Assembly: GCF_004799345.1 (NCBI RefSeq)
Contig: NZ_SSMC01000001.1
Coordinates: forward strand, 434,001-498,000
DNA: 64,000 nt
DNA from: Robertkochia marina
GTDB lineage: Bacteria; Bacteroidota; Bacteroidia; Flavobacteriales; Flavobacteriaceae
Direction: 5' to 3'
A program made the translations under genes and the position numbers. The notes under the pieces were generated by a model that saw only the letters and a list, made by a program, of their open reading frames with translations, did not search any database and was not told where the DNA came from. Position 1 is the first letter of the stretch, and every line of letters begins with the position of its first letter. Of the stretch, positions 45,379-53,305 are shown piece by piece.

Positions 45379-45526
45379 AGAAATTGTTACCATTTAGGGG
45401 GAGTTGATTGTTTTTAGATGATCGCTAAATCAAATTAATTCTAAATATGAGAACTCTTAAAGCTAACCTTGAATACCATGCTAAAGAGATTCTTCATCAA
45501 CTTACCTTACTTTGGTAACAATTTCT
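45379..45526. repeat. 148-bp element bounded by 14-bp perfect inverted repeats
   Basis: AGAAATTGTTACCA (45379-45392) and its exact complement (45513-45526) bracket an AT-rich stretch after the ZIP gene. The interior has one 23-codon frame starting with ATG near 45447 and no recognisable product. No direct target duplication is evident. It may be a small non-autonomous mobile element or a long-range hairpin at the transcript end. Confidence 0.4.
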
Positions 45527-45548
45527 GATCAATGAATGGAAGAAGACC

Positions 45549-45962
45549 TCAGCCCCCCTCTTTTATATATCCCCAGCCTTGCTGCTGTTTCATAACTAAT
45601 TCCATAATGCCGTCAGGTACCGTACCTATCCCGGGAATGAGATCTGATTTCTTGATCTCCTTTCTTTTAAGGGTACCTTCACACATTAAGAAGCTCACAT
45701 TTTCGCGGGCTACCAATTCTTTCAATTGTTCTTCTACGGTAGATTTTCCCTGAATAGCCATTTGAGAGGCGCCCCCATACATGACTACTTCAAATTTTGA
45801 ATTGGGGTAAGACGCTGACATCGCATTGACATGTCTTACTGTTGCTTCCTGTACTTTGACATCACTGCTGGTAACATCAAACAGAATATTCACAGACTCA
45901 TCCTGGGCAGTGGTTATTCCAACTGAAACCACCATTAGGATAAGGGATAGCCAAATTTTCAT
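45549..45962 (-). CDS. Exported DsrE-family protein
   Basis: The 137-residue protein has a signal peptide (KIWLSLILMVVSVGITTAQ) and a DsrE/DsrF fold: NILFDVTSSD, VVMYGGASQMA and a cysteine in VSFLMCEGTLKRK (near residue 95), where DsrE proteins carry their sulfur-relay Cys. The end LIPGIGTVPDGIMELVMKQQ is like the ends of the two genes upstream. It is the last of three minus-strand genes of this type. The role is unknown, possibly sulfur or redox chemistry in the periplasm. Confidence 0.8.
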   Translation of the reverse strand: MKIWLSLILMVVSVGITTAQDESVNILFDVTSSDVKVQEATVRHVNAMSASYPNSKFEVVMYGGASQMAIQGKSTVEEQLKELVARENVSFLMCEGTLKRKEIKKSDLIPGIGTVPDGIMELVMKQQQGWGYIKEGG

Positions 45963-45980
45963 AATTCTTCGTTTTATGGA

Positions 45981-46670
45981 TTAATTTCCGGCAAAGATGT
46001 ATGCACATCCGTGGTCATTCTGAGCTCTTTCCAGGGCCCATACTCCTGAAGGTACAATTTGGATTCCGGGAAGCACCCCTAACTTCATTTCCTGATACAC
46101 CCGATCCTTATCCTGAATTTGATTCTTATCGGCAATAAATCCGCTATACACCTGAAGAGCAAGATCGCACACACAGAACATGACACCACGTTCCTGCATT
46201 CCCTTGAGTCCCGGAACACCCGGAATCGGAAAATCTCCGTTCACCGGTTCATACACCGTGTTTCGCATGGAAGGCTTTCCGGTTTGATTGTCCTGAATAC
46301 CGAAAAATTCTCCCAATTTATACTGATACCAAAGTGAATCCTGTAATGCAAAGGGTATGGCATTATGACGCAATACGGTCATGGCCGTCATATCATCATC
46401 AGGAGTTCCGGTAGCGTTATTAGTCTGATAAAAAGCATAGGTCCATAATACAGGTAACCCATCATGCGGAGTGGTTCCATCATAGACTACCCTGCGACTC
46501 CCCTTGATCTTTTTCAGCCATTCATCGGCATCCTGATAGGCTTTTACGTCAATATTTAAAGCTTCAGCTGCCATGAGAGGGGCTGCAAACATGGAAAGTG
46601 TTGAGGCGGTAGCTCCCAGAGCCATGGAGTTTAAAAACTTTCGTCTGGAATTGGTTGAATCGGCGTTCAT
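45981..46670 (-). CDS. Tat-exported DsrE-like protein, paralogue A
   Basis: The 229-residue protein has a twin-arginine signal (NSRRKFLNSMALGATASTLS), then a domain resembling that of its neighbours: DEWLKKIKGSRRVVYDG, MTVLRHNAIPFAL, a cysteine pair in MFCVCDLALQ, and PGIQIVPSGVWALERAQ near the end. It lies 18 bp from the small DsrE gene and is clearly related to the 46919-47593 gene. It has no established function. Tat export suggests folding or cofactor binding in the cytosol first. Confidence 0.75.
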   Translation of the reverse strand: MNADSTNSRRKFLNSMALGATASTLSMFAAPLMAAEALNIDVKAYQDADEWLKKIKGSRRVVYDGTTPHDGLPVLWTYAFYQTNNATGTPDDDMTAMTVLRHNAIPFALQDSLWYQYKLGEFFGIQDNQTGKPSMRNTVYEPVNGDFPIPGVPGLKGMQERGVMFCVCDLALQVYSGFIADKNQIQDKDRVYQEMKLGVLPGIQIVPSGVWALERAQNDHGCAYIFAGN

Positions 46671-46918
46671 AATTATTGGTTTTAGTTGATACTATTACAT
46701 GCTGATAACGCAGGCGGGGAGGAAAAAATGGGGGAAGGTTGAAACTTATTTAACTTTGAAATTAAGAAATATCTTAATACACTCCAATTTAATTTTTTGT
46801 GTATCAATCAATTACACCAGCCTCCGGTGTTTTCAACCATGGGAAATACAAAAAACAAAAACATATGTTCAGCAATCTGAAAAGAAAAATTTGCTGTTGA
46901 CTAACGGAGAGTGCAACT

Positions 46919-47593
46919 TTATTTACTCGCGTATATAAAACTACACCCTTGCTCCTGTGCCCTGGCTACTGCCCAAACTCCCGAAGAAACGACCTCTATA
47001 CCGGGAAACACACTATCCATAAAGTCTTTTTTGGCTTCTTCTTTATCCATACCATTTTGTTCCGCTATAAACCCAGCGCCTTTTTCAAGCGCCAAACCGC
47101 ATATCACAAATACCGCTCCTTGCTCTATAAGGCCCTTGATACCCCTCATTTCATATCCGAATAGCTCTGAATTGCCCTCATACATGGGGTTTTCCTTAAG
47201 TGTTTCGCCATAGGGCGTGATCAATTGGGCCATCTCCGCCAAATTGTACTTGGCCCACACTGCAGTGTTCATCCCTAAAAAGATTCCGAAATGGCGTAAA
47301 ACGCAGACCACAGTTACCTCAGAAGCCGGTACGTTTTCCTGTTCGAAGGAATTGTATAAGTTTTCTGTCCAGTGAATGGCATTTCCTGCATTCACTTCCG
47401 GAGAATCAATAACCACCTTATGTGGTCCCTTTATTTTTTCCAGCCAGCTACCGGGTGTATATAAAGTTTGTTTGGGTACAGCAGCTTTGACTGACGACCA
47501 AGGGGATGGTATAACAGAGAGTCCTGCAGCAAGTGCTCCCAGGGAAAAAGAACTCATAAACGCTCTCCTCCCGGAAAATGAATTTCTGTGCAT
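46919..47593 (-). CDS. Tat-exported DsrE-like protein, paralogue B
   Basis: The 224-residue protein has a twin-arginine-type signal (SGRRAFMSSFSLGALAAGLS) and the same domain as paralogue A: SWLEKIKGPHKVVIDS, VCVLRHFGIFLG, a cysteine in VFVICGLALEKG, and PGIEVVSSGVWAVARAQ. Only one Cys of the pair in A is kept. A 248-bp gap separates it from A, so the two may be transcribed separately. The function is unknown. Confidence 0.75.
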   Translation of the reverse strand: MHRNSFSGRRAFMSSFSLGALAAGLSVIPSPWSSVKAAVPKQTLYTPGSWLEKIKGPHKVVIDSPEVNAGNAIHWTENLYNSFEQENVPASEVTVVCVLRHFGIFLGMNTAVWAKYNLAEMAQLITPYGETLKENPMYEGNSELFGYEMRGIKGLIEQGAVFVICGLALEKGAGFIAEQNGMDKEEAKKDFMDSVFPGIEVVSSGVWAVARAQEQGCSFIYASK

Positions 47594-47778
47594 AGTAATA
47601 CGTATTAATGAAGGTTAAACAAAAAGCTTCAACCCGAGATCACGGGATGGCAGGAAAGAGGGAAGTATTTCTTTCAATATACGAAAAACACCAGTTTACA
47701 TAGCCACCGAGAAGAACTTAAAAATCTTATAAAAAGCCGCTTTCGGCCATTGACACCACTAGTTATTGAAAAATAAAC

Positions 47779-48294
47779 TTAATCTGACAACAACTCCATA
47801 CTTCGTTCGATCTGATCCAGCGATGACCAGTTCTGAGTTACGACCTCTTCATAAACTTTCCGGATCCTGGGTAAGAATTCATCGGTTAAACCATTCACAG
47901 AACAATAACGTATCCCTTCATCGAAAGACTTGGCCATAGATTTGTAAAAGGCTTCCTGTTTAAATTTTCGCTCTTTATTGAAAGTAACAGCGATCTCCAG
48001 GTTAAACCACATAATATCGGCTATGTGCAGCGGATTAACTCCGAGGGTCATAAAATGTTTGATATAGTTCTGGGCTACTGAACGCCTTGCCCTCGGCCGC
48101 TTTCTTCTTACCGGAAAATACTCATTGGCGATCTTCTCTTTACTTTCGTTCACCAATTTCTCTTCACGCGGATTGAATACAAAATCATAATACACCTTTA
48201 CATCTTTAAAGGTAGTGTAAAGGTGCATTAACTGCTCTCTGAGCTGATCTTCTGTGAGTTCAGACAAATATTTCTGAAGGGATCTTTTTGACAT
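47779..48294 (-). CDS. DUF6155 family protein
   Basis: The 171-residue, helix-rich, basic protein (for example YFPVRRKRPRARRSVAQNYIKHF) matches DUF6155, a family of unknown function common in Bacteroidota. The frame opens 8 codons upstream, but MSKRSLQKYLSELTEDQL is the typical start, so 48294 is used. It has no signal peptide or membrane segment. Confidence 0.75.
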   Translation of the reverse strand: MSKRSLQKYLSELTEDQLREQLMHLYTTFKDVKVYYDFVFNPREEKLVNESKEKIANEYFPVRRKRPRARRSVAQNYIKHFMTLGVNPLHIADIMWFNLEIAVTFNKERKFKQEAFYKSMAKSFDEGIRYCSVNGLTDEFLPRIRKVYEEVVTQNWSSLDQIERSMELLSD

Positions 48295-48318
48295 CCTGAT
48301 TTCTATTTCAAACGGCAA

Positions 48319-48884
48319 TTATTGCAACTTAATGGGCTCCTATCAGAGCGTGATAAGAAAAGTACGAAAATGACTGCAGGGGAGCAAAGGTTTTGAGTTT
48401 GAGGATCGAGTTTGCCAACCTTCGCTAAAGCTACGGTCGGTAAAAAGGGACGAGCCTGCCTGACGGATTTTATTTTTGACCTCTCATGAATGATTAGCCC
48501 TTACTTTTTTGCATTGCCCAACCCAGTAGGGCTCACGAACACCTCTAAAACAATATAAAAGCTGTGAGTAAAAAAGTAACAAAAAAGTCTAGTCCTGGTT
48601 CTTCGGCCATCCGCTAATGATTCGTAGCCTAAGCCAGCTGAACCTGCCTACCGCAGGCAGGCTCACCACGCCTCCAGCGTGGCTTAAACAGCACCTGGCT
48701 TTTCACGGCAACTTCATCAAGCGGATCCGGGCCTGCCAGAACCTGAGGACAGCTTTCTATTCTTTGCTTCTTCGCTCCTTTACTTCTTAGCAAAAACGTC
48801 ATTTTCCTCCACAAGTAATCCGGATTTCAAAAACTTCGCGAAGACAAGATTTCCGCAACCTCTAAACCGTAAACTGCTCTCTGC
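48319..48884. repeat. Gene-free stretch with dispersed-repeat debris and GC-rich hairpins
   Basis: This 590-bp gap has no plausible gene. It holds a GAGTTTGAGG double motif (48395-48414, 18 of 20 bases shared with 4451-4470), a TTACTTTTTTGC / AAAAAAGTAACAAAAAAG pair, and two adjacent hairpins: CCTGCCT-ACCGC-AGGCAGG (48643-48661) and CCACGC-CTCCA-GCGTGG (48666-48682). It looks like accumulated repeat elements rather than regulation of feo. Confidence 0.6.
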
Positions 48885-49040
48885 CTAATGACAGCCACAA
48901 TCATTTTTTCCGCAGGCGGCATTGGGTTTACGAGGGGTGAAAAGCTTGAAACGAGAAGGCAATAAAAACTTGTTCACCAGGTAGGCCACGGCGATAAAAG
49001 TGATCAGGTAAACCAGGATGTCTTGTACAAGGCTATTCAT
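48885..49040 (-). CDS. FeoB-associated Cys-rich membrane protein (51 residues)
   Basis: A short frame reads MNSLVQDILVYLITFIAVAY, one further membrane stretch and a basic linker, and ends in a Cys/His tail (CGKNDCGCH). This is the size and layout of the small FeoB-associated Cys-rich proteins found after feoB in Bacteroidota. It starts 59 bp after the feoB stop on the same strand. Likely roles are metal hand-over or structural help to FeoB. Confidence 0.8.
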   Translation of the reverse strand: MNSLVQDILVYLITFIAVAYLVNKFLLPSRFKLFTPRKPNAACGKNDCGCH

Positions 49041-49099
49041 AGTGCAAAGATACGGAAAAGAGAGGAGTTCTCGGGTCAGGATGCTTCCTCCTGCGTTTC

Positions 49100-51199
49100 C
49101 TATTTAAGTAATTGATAGGCCACCAAGGCCACCAAATAGGCGAACCCCGACATGAACACCAATTGAATGGCCGGCCATTTCCAGGAGTTCGTTTCTTTTT
49201 TGACCACAGCCAGGGTACTCATACATTGCATGGCAAAGGCATAAAACAACAGCAGGGAAACCCCGGAGGCAAGATTAAACAACGCCTCACCCGTTTGGGG
49301 GTTCACCTCAGCGCGCATACGGTTCTTGATGGTTTCTTCCTCATCACTACCAACACTGTAAATGGTAGCCAAAGTACCTACAAAAACCTCTCTTGCTGCA
49401 AAAGAGCTGATCACTGCGATCCCGATCTTCCAATCGTATCCGAGAGGTTGTATTACAGGCTCTATGGCCTTACCCATAATACCGATATAAGATTCACGTA
49501 ACTTATAAGAGGAGACCATTTCTGAAAGTTCTTCCCGGGGGATATTTTGCGCTCCAACAGTTTCTGCAACCCGCTGCTCCGCCTTGTCAAAAGTTTCCGA
49601 AGGGCCGTTTGAGGCGAGGAACCACAGGATGATGGAAATGGCCAGAATGATCTTACCGGCTCCGAACACAAAACTTTTTGTCTTTTCAACTACGGTAATG
49701 GCCACATTTTTAAACAATGGTAATTTATAGGCCGGCATTTCCACCACAAAGAATGAACGACTCTTTATGTTCAGGATCTTATTAAGTACCCAGGCTGAAA
49801 AAACAGCCATCCCAAAGCCCAGCAAATACAGCAGCATCAGGGTAAGCCCTTGCAGGTTCATTCCCAAAACCCTGGTATTTGGTATCACCAACGCAATAAT
49901 GATCAGGTATACAGGCAATCGGGCAGAACAAGTAGTAAAAGGCGTCACTAAAATAGTGATCAGACGTTCTTTCCAGTTCTCAATATTTCGGGTTGCCATC
50001 ACCGCCGGAATGGCACATGCCGTACCGGAGATCAGTGGTACCACACTTTTTCCGCTGAGTCCGAAACGCCTCATGATCCTATCCATCAAAAACACTACCC
50101 GACTCATATATCCGGTTTCTTCGAGTATAGCAATGAACAAGAACAAGAAGGCGATCTGAGGAATAAAGATCACGATACCCCCCAGTCCGGGAATAATTCC
50201 TTCCGCCAACAGATTGGTAAAAGATCCTGCGGGCAATGTTGTTTTAGTCCACTCACTCAGGGAGGCAAAGGTTTCATCGATCAGGTCCATAGGATAACCA
50301 CTCCAGTCATAGATGGCCTGAAAAATAACAAGCAGAATGAGGAAGAAGATAGCATACCCCCAGAACTTATGCGTTAAGATCCGATCAAGCCTTGCCCTGA
50401 ACCCTGTTGCCGTAGAGCTGTCTACTTTATAACCTTCCTTGAGCACCCCGTTAATGAACTGGTAGCGCATGATGGTTTCCTTTTGCTGCAATCTTTTCAA
50501 GGCTGATTTAGAATGGGTAGCAAAAGAAGAGGTGTCGGCAACAAGCTGACGGTCGAGATTTACAAAATTTACATCCTGGGTGATTACCAGCCAAAGCTTA
50601 TAAAGATCGTGGTTCGGGAAAGCCTTTCGCAATCCGTCAAAATACTCCGGATCTATGAGAGAAGCATTCAGACAGGGCTCTACAGAAAGATAACGATAAT
50701 CACAAATGAGTTCTTTTATTTTATCTATTCCCGCTCCTTTACGGGTACTTACAACTGCAATTTTTGTTTTGAGGTGTTTCTCAAGAATGGGGATATCAAG
50801 ACTGATACCACGGCGATCCATTCGGTCGGCCATATTAATAACCAGGATGGTTGGAATACCCAGGTCTTTGATCTGGGTGAACAACAAAAGATTTCGCTTG
50901 AGATTCTCTACATCGGCAACGACAATGGCTACATCAGGAAAATCCTTATCATTTTTATTCAGCAAAAGCTCAATAACAACATTCTCATCAAGAGAAGAGG
51001 CGTTCAAACTATAGGTTCCCGGAAGATCAAGAATATGAGCCTTTACCCCCCTGGGCAATTTACAAACACCTTCTTTTTTCTCTACAGTGATCCCGGGATA
51101 GTTTCCAACCTTTTGGTTGAGTCCGGTAAGGGCATTAAAAACAGAAGTTTTTCCGGTATTGGGATTTCCAATGAGGGCTACATTGATCTGTTTACTCAT
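49100..51199 (-). CDS. feoB: Ferrous iron transporter FeoB
   Basis: The 699-residue protein has the N-terminal G domain: G1 GNPNTGKT (11-18), switch I GNYPGITVE (32-40), G3 DLPG (58-61) and G4 NMAD (122-125). Two Gate regions follow with the conserved Cys segments SGTACAIPAVMATR and FTTCSARLPVY. It imports Fe(II) across the inner membrane. It overlaps feoA by 4 bp. Everything expected is present. Confidence 0.97.
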   Translation of the reverse strand: MSKQINVALIGNPNTGKTSVFNALTGLNQKVGNYPGITVEKKEGVCKLPRGVKAHILDLPGTYSLNASSLDENVVIELLLNKNDKDFPDVAIVVADVENLKRNLLLFTQIKDLGIPTILVINMADRMDRRGISLDIPILEKHLKTKIAVVSTRKGAGIDKIKELICDYRYLSVEPCLNASLIDPEYFDGLRKAFPNHDLYKLWLVITQDVNFVNLDRQLVADTSSFATHSKSALKRLQQKETIMRYQFINGVLKEGYKVDSSTATGFRARLDRILTHKFWGYAIFFLILLVIFQAIYDWSGYPMDLIDETFASLSEWTKTTLPAGSFTNLLAEGIIPGLGGIVIFIPQIAFLFLFIAILEETGYMSRVVFLMDRIMRRFGLSGKSVVPLISGTACAIPAVMATRNIENWKERLITILVTPFTTCSARLPVYLIIIALVIPNTRVLGMNLQGLTLMLLYLLGFGMAVFSAWVLNKILNIKSRSFFVVEMPAYKLPLFKNVAITVVEKTKSFVFGAGKIILAISIILWFLASNGPSETFDKAEQRVAETVGAQNIPREELSEMVSSYKLRESYIGIMGKAIEPVIQPLGYDWKIGIAVISSFAAREVFVGTLATIYSVGSDEEETIKNRMRAEVNPQTGEALFNLASGVSLLLFYAFAMQCMSTLAVVKKETNSWKWPAIQLVFMSGFAYLVALVAYQLLK

Positions 51200-51441
51200 A
51201 GGCCGGTCTTTTGTTCTATGGGGTGAATTTCGATCTGAAAGGCTGTTTCGCGACGGATGGCAAGGTAAGACCCGTTAATGTTGAGATACATAGGATCCTG
51301 GAACGGGGCAAACTGAATCAATTCTACTTCGTTCCCCGGCAAGCAACCCATTTCAAGCAACTTAATAGGCAACGTATCTGCATTAACCGACTTGATGATA
51401 GCCCGTTGCCCTCTCCTTAGATCTGCGATCGTATATTTCAA
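51196..51441 (-). CDS. feoA: FeoA domain protein
   Basis: The 81-residue SH3-like protein (LRRGQRAIIKSVNADTLPIKLLEMGCLPGNEVEL) is the small cytosolic partner of FeoB. It leads the feoA-feoB operon and overlaps feoB by ATGA. Confidence 0.95.
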   Translation of the reverse strand: MKYTIADLRRGQRAIIKSVNADTLPIKLLEMGCLPGNEVELIQFAPFQDPMYLNINGSYLAIRRETAFQIEIHPIEQKTGL

Positions 51442-51447
51442 ATCTTA

Positions 51448-51476
51448 TTTAGATTGATTTTAAAGAAGCAAAAGTA
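51448..51476 (-). promoter_or_regulatory. Promoter and candidate metal-regulator site of feoAB
   Basis: On the minus strand TACTTTTG (51469-51476) is a perfect -7 box. Just downstream, over the expected start of transcription, lies TTTAGATTGATTTTAAA (51448-51464), which shares TTTAGA and the closing TAAA with the candidate DtxR-type site at 43827. Binding is inferred, not shown. Confidence 0.4.
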
Positions 51477-51619
51477 AGGAAAAGATATGGAGTTTCAATG
51501 ACGAATTATGGATGATGGGTTATGGATAATGAATGATTAATTGTGGATTGTGAATTCTGAAATTTAAGGAATTGTCTATACTCCTATCTTAACTATAAAG
51601 CCTTCCCGCCATCTGGCTC

Positions 51620-52405
51620 CTATCTAACTTCAAAAGAAAGGGTGGTCCAGTTAGATTCATAATCAACCTCATCATCCTGTACGGCTTCCATATGAATACT
51701 GGCAAGATACCAAACCCCCGGTTGATCTACAACAATTGCAACCTCTCCATTCTTATCGGTAGTATGGTGTTGCTCGGGCGCCAGAATGCCTTCATTGAGA
51801 TAACTGTAGTGCACCGTCTGCCCGGCAAGGGGTTTCCCTTTTCTGAGTAAACGAAATCTCAGTACTCCTGATTCCGGAATGTCATAAGGATTATCAATGG
51901 GAAGGAACTCTATTGGATATCCCAAAGGATCGCTGACACCTGACCTTTCAACACCTACCTGGTAAAGAGCTTTCACATGTTTCGAATAACGTTCTTTTGC
52001 AGAGCGGTCTGAAATACCCTGTTGCTCTCTTGAAGCGATCACCTGATTCAATCCTTCGTGTTCAAGGTAATCCTTAAAGTCTTCCGCACTAAGTTCTATA
52101 GTGCGAGGCAAGGTAGAAACCCCAACCGTATACGTGCCAGTCTCGGCACTGGTAAATGGAAAACGGGTAACGTTATCGTCGATACTGAAAGAATTAATTT
52201 GCGGCTGATATCGGAGATTTGGCCCAAGTACGAGAGGATTAATAATTCTGTCTGAAGTGATTCCGTTCTCACTTTCAGTAAAGGTTCCATTGAAGAGGTA
52301 CAATTCTGTGGTAGTATCAGGATCCAGGAAATAGGTGTCCGCTTTCAGGAATAACTCATGACTACTAAGCAGAAAAAGAAAACAAACCCATATAAATTGA
52401 CGCAT
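51620..52405 (-). CDS. DUF4198 domain protein, exported
   Basis: The 261-residue protein has a hydrophobic start (RQFIWVCFLFLLSSHELFLKAD) containing SSHELFLK, the usual beginning of DUF4198 proteins (periplasmic, NikM-like). It ends in a beta-sandwich (QTVHYSYLN, TDKNGEVAIVVDQPGVWYL). Such proteins are often linked to metal uptake or TonB systems. It lies between feo and sco genes but with gaps of 178 and 69 bp, so operon membership is uncertain. Confidence 0.8.
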   Translation of the reverse strand: MRQFIWVCFLFLLSSHELFLKADTYFLDPDTTTELYLFNGTFTESENGITSDRIINPLVLGPNLRYQPQINSFSIDDNVTRFPFTSAETGTYTVGVSTLPRTIELSAEDFKDYLEHEGLNQVIASREQQGISDRSAKERYSKHVKALYQVGVERSGVSDPLGYPIEFLPIDNPYDIPESGVLRFRLLRKGKPLAGQTVHYSYLNEGILAPEQHHTTDKNGEVAIVVDQPGVWYLASIHMEAVQDDEVDYESNWTTLSFEVR

Positions 52406-52474
52406 CGGAGAATAGTTTTACCTAAAAGTAAACGATACACCTAATTAAATTGTAAATACCAGATTTTCAGAGGT

Positions 52475-53149
52475 TTAATTCCGATATTCTGCTTTCAAGG
52501 TTTTCAAGTCGTTTAAAAGTTTACTGATCTCCTCTTCATTGGTACCATCATAAAATCCGCGGATGCGCTTTTCCTTATCCACGAGCACGAAATTCTCGGT
52601 ATGGATCATATCGAAGGGGCCGCCATCACCCGCAGATTTTGCAGCAAGGTAACTTTTTCGCGCCAGGCTGTAGATCTGTTTTTTATCGCCGGTAACCAGG
52701 TTCCATTTCTTATCAACTACCCCTTTCTTTTGGGCATACGCCTTTAATTGAGGTACGGAATCGATCTCCGGGGTCACCGTATGCGAGAGCAGCATGACCT
52801 CCTCATCATCGAGTATTTCTTTTTGAATGGCTGCCATATTCCCGGTCATCACCGGACAAATAGTGGGGCAGGTTGTAAAAAAGAAATCGGCTATATAGAT
52901 CTTATTTTCATAGTCCTTTTGGGTAATGGTATCTCCATTCTGATTCACCAGGCTAAAAGGGGCAATGGTATGGTATTTCCTTTTGTATTGCAGATCAACA
53001 TCAACAAGCTCTGCATTGACCATAGAAGGCTGATACACCGGCAATACCTCCTTCGGCTTTAAGGCGTTATAAAACAGGTAAACGATCACGGCACTCAGTA
53101 CCAACATGACTGCGAAAAAGAAGCGATATTTCCGGAAGAATTTCAGCAT
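52475..53149 (-). CDS. SCO1/SenC family protein
   Basis: The 224-residue protein has one N-terminal membrane anchor (residues about 11-28) and a thioredoxin-like domain with the copper site Cys94-x3-Cys98 (TTCPTICPVMTGNM) and His183 (MIHTENFVLVD). SCO proteins deliver copper to the CuA centre of cytochrome oxidase or to related sites such as nitrous oxide reductase. All three ligands are present. Nos genes lie 9 kb away in the same window. Confidence 0.92.
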   Translation of the reverse strand: MLKFFRKYRFFFAVMLVLSAVIVYLFYNALKPKEVLPVYQPSMVNAELVDVDLQYKRKYHTIAPFSLVNQNGDTITQKDYENKIYIADFFFTTCPTICPVMTGNMAAIQKEILDDEEVMLLSHTVTPEIDSVPQLKAYAQKKGVVDKKWNLVTGDKKQIYSLARKSYLAAKSAGDGGPFDMIHTENFVLVDKEKRIRGFYDGTNEEEISKLLNDLKTLKAEYRN

Positions 53150-53248
53150 TACTCGTACGGCTTAGCGAGTGCAAATTTAAGTGATACTTTGTGAATCAAG
53201 GATATAATCTTAAAACCATGCTAAAAAATAACAGGCAACAGAATAAGA

Positions 53249-53280
53249 TTGTGCATAAAAGGCCGAAAAGCTTACTTTTG
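53249..53280 (+). promoter_or_regulatory. Promoter of rseP
   Basis: TTG (53249-53251), 21 nt, then TACTTTTG (53273-53280) gives a good Bacteroidota promoter 25 bp before the ATG at 53306. It supports that start over the upstream in-frame GTG-like start at 53249. Confidence 0.6.
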
Positions 53281-53305
53281 TGGCCTAAGAATCCTAAGAA
53301 AGCCT

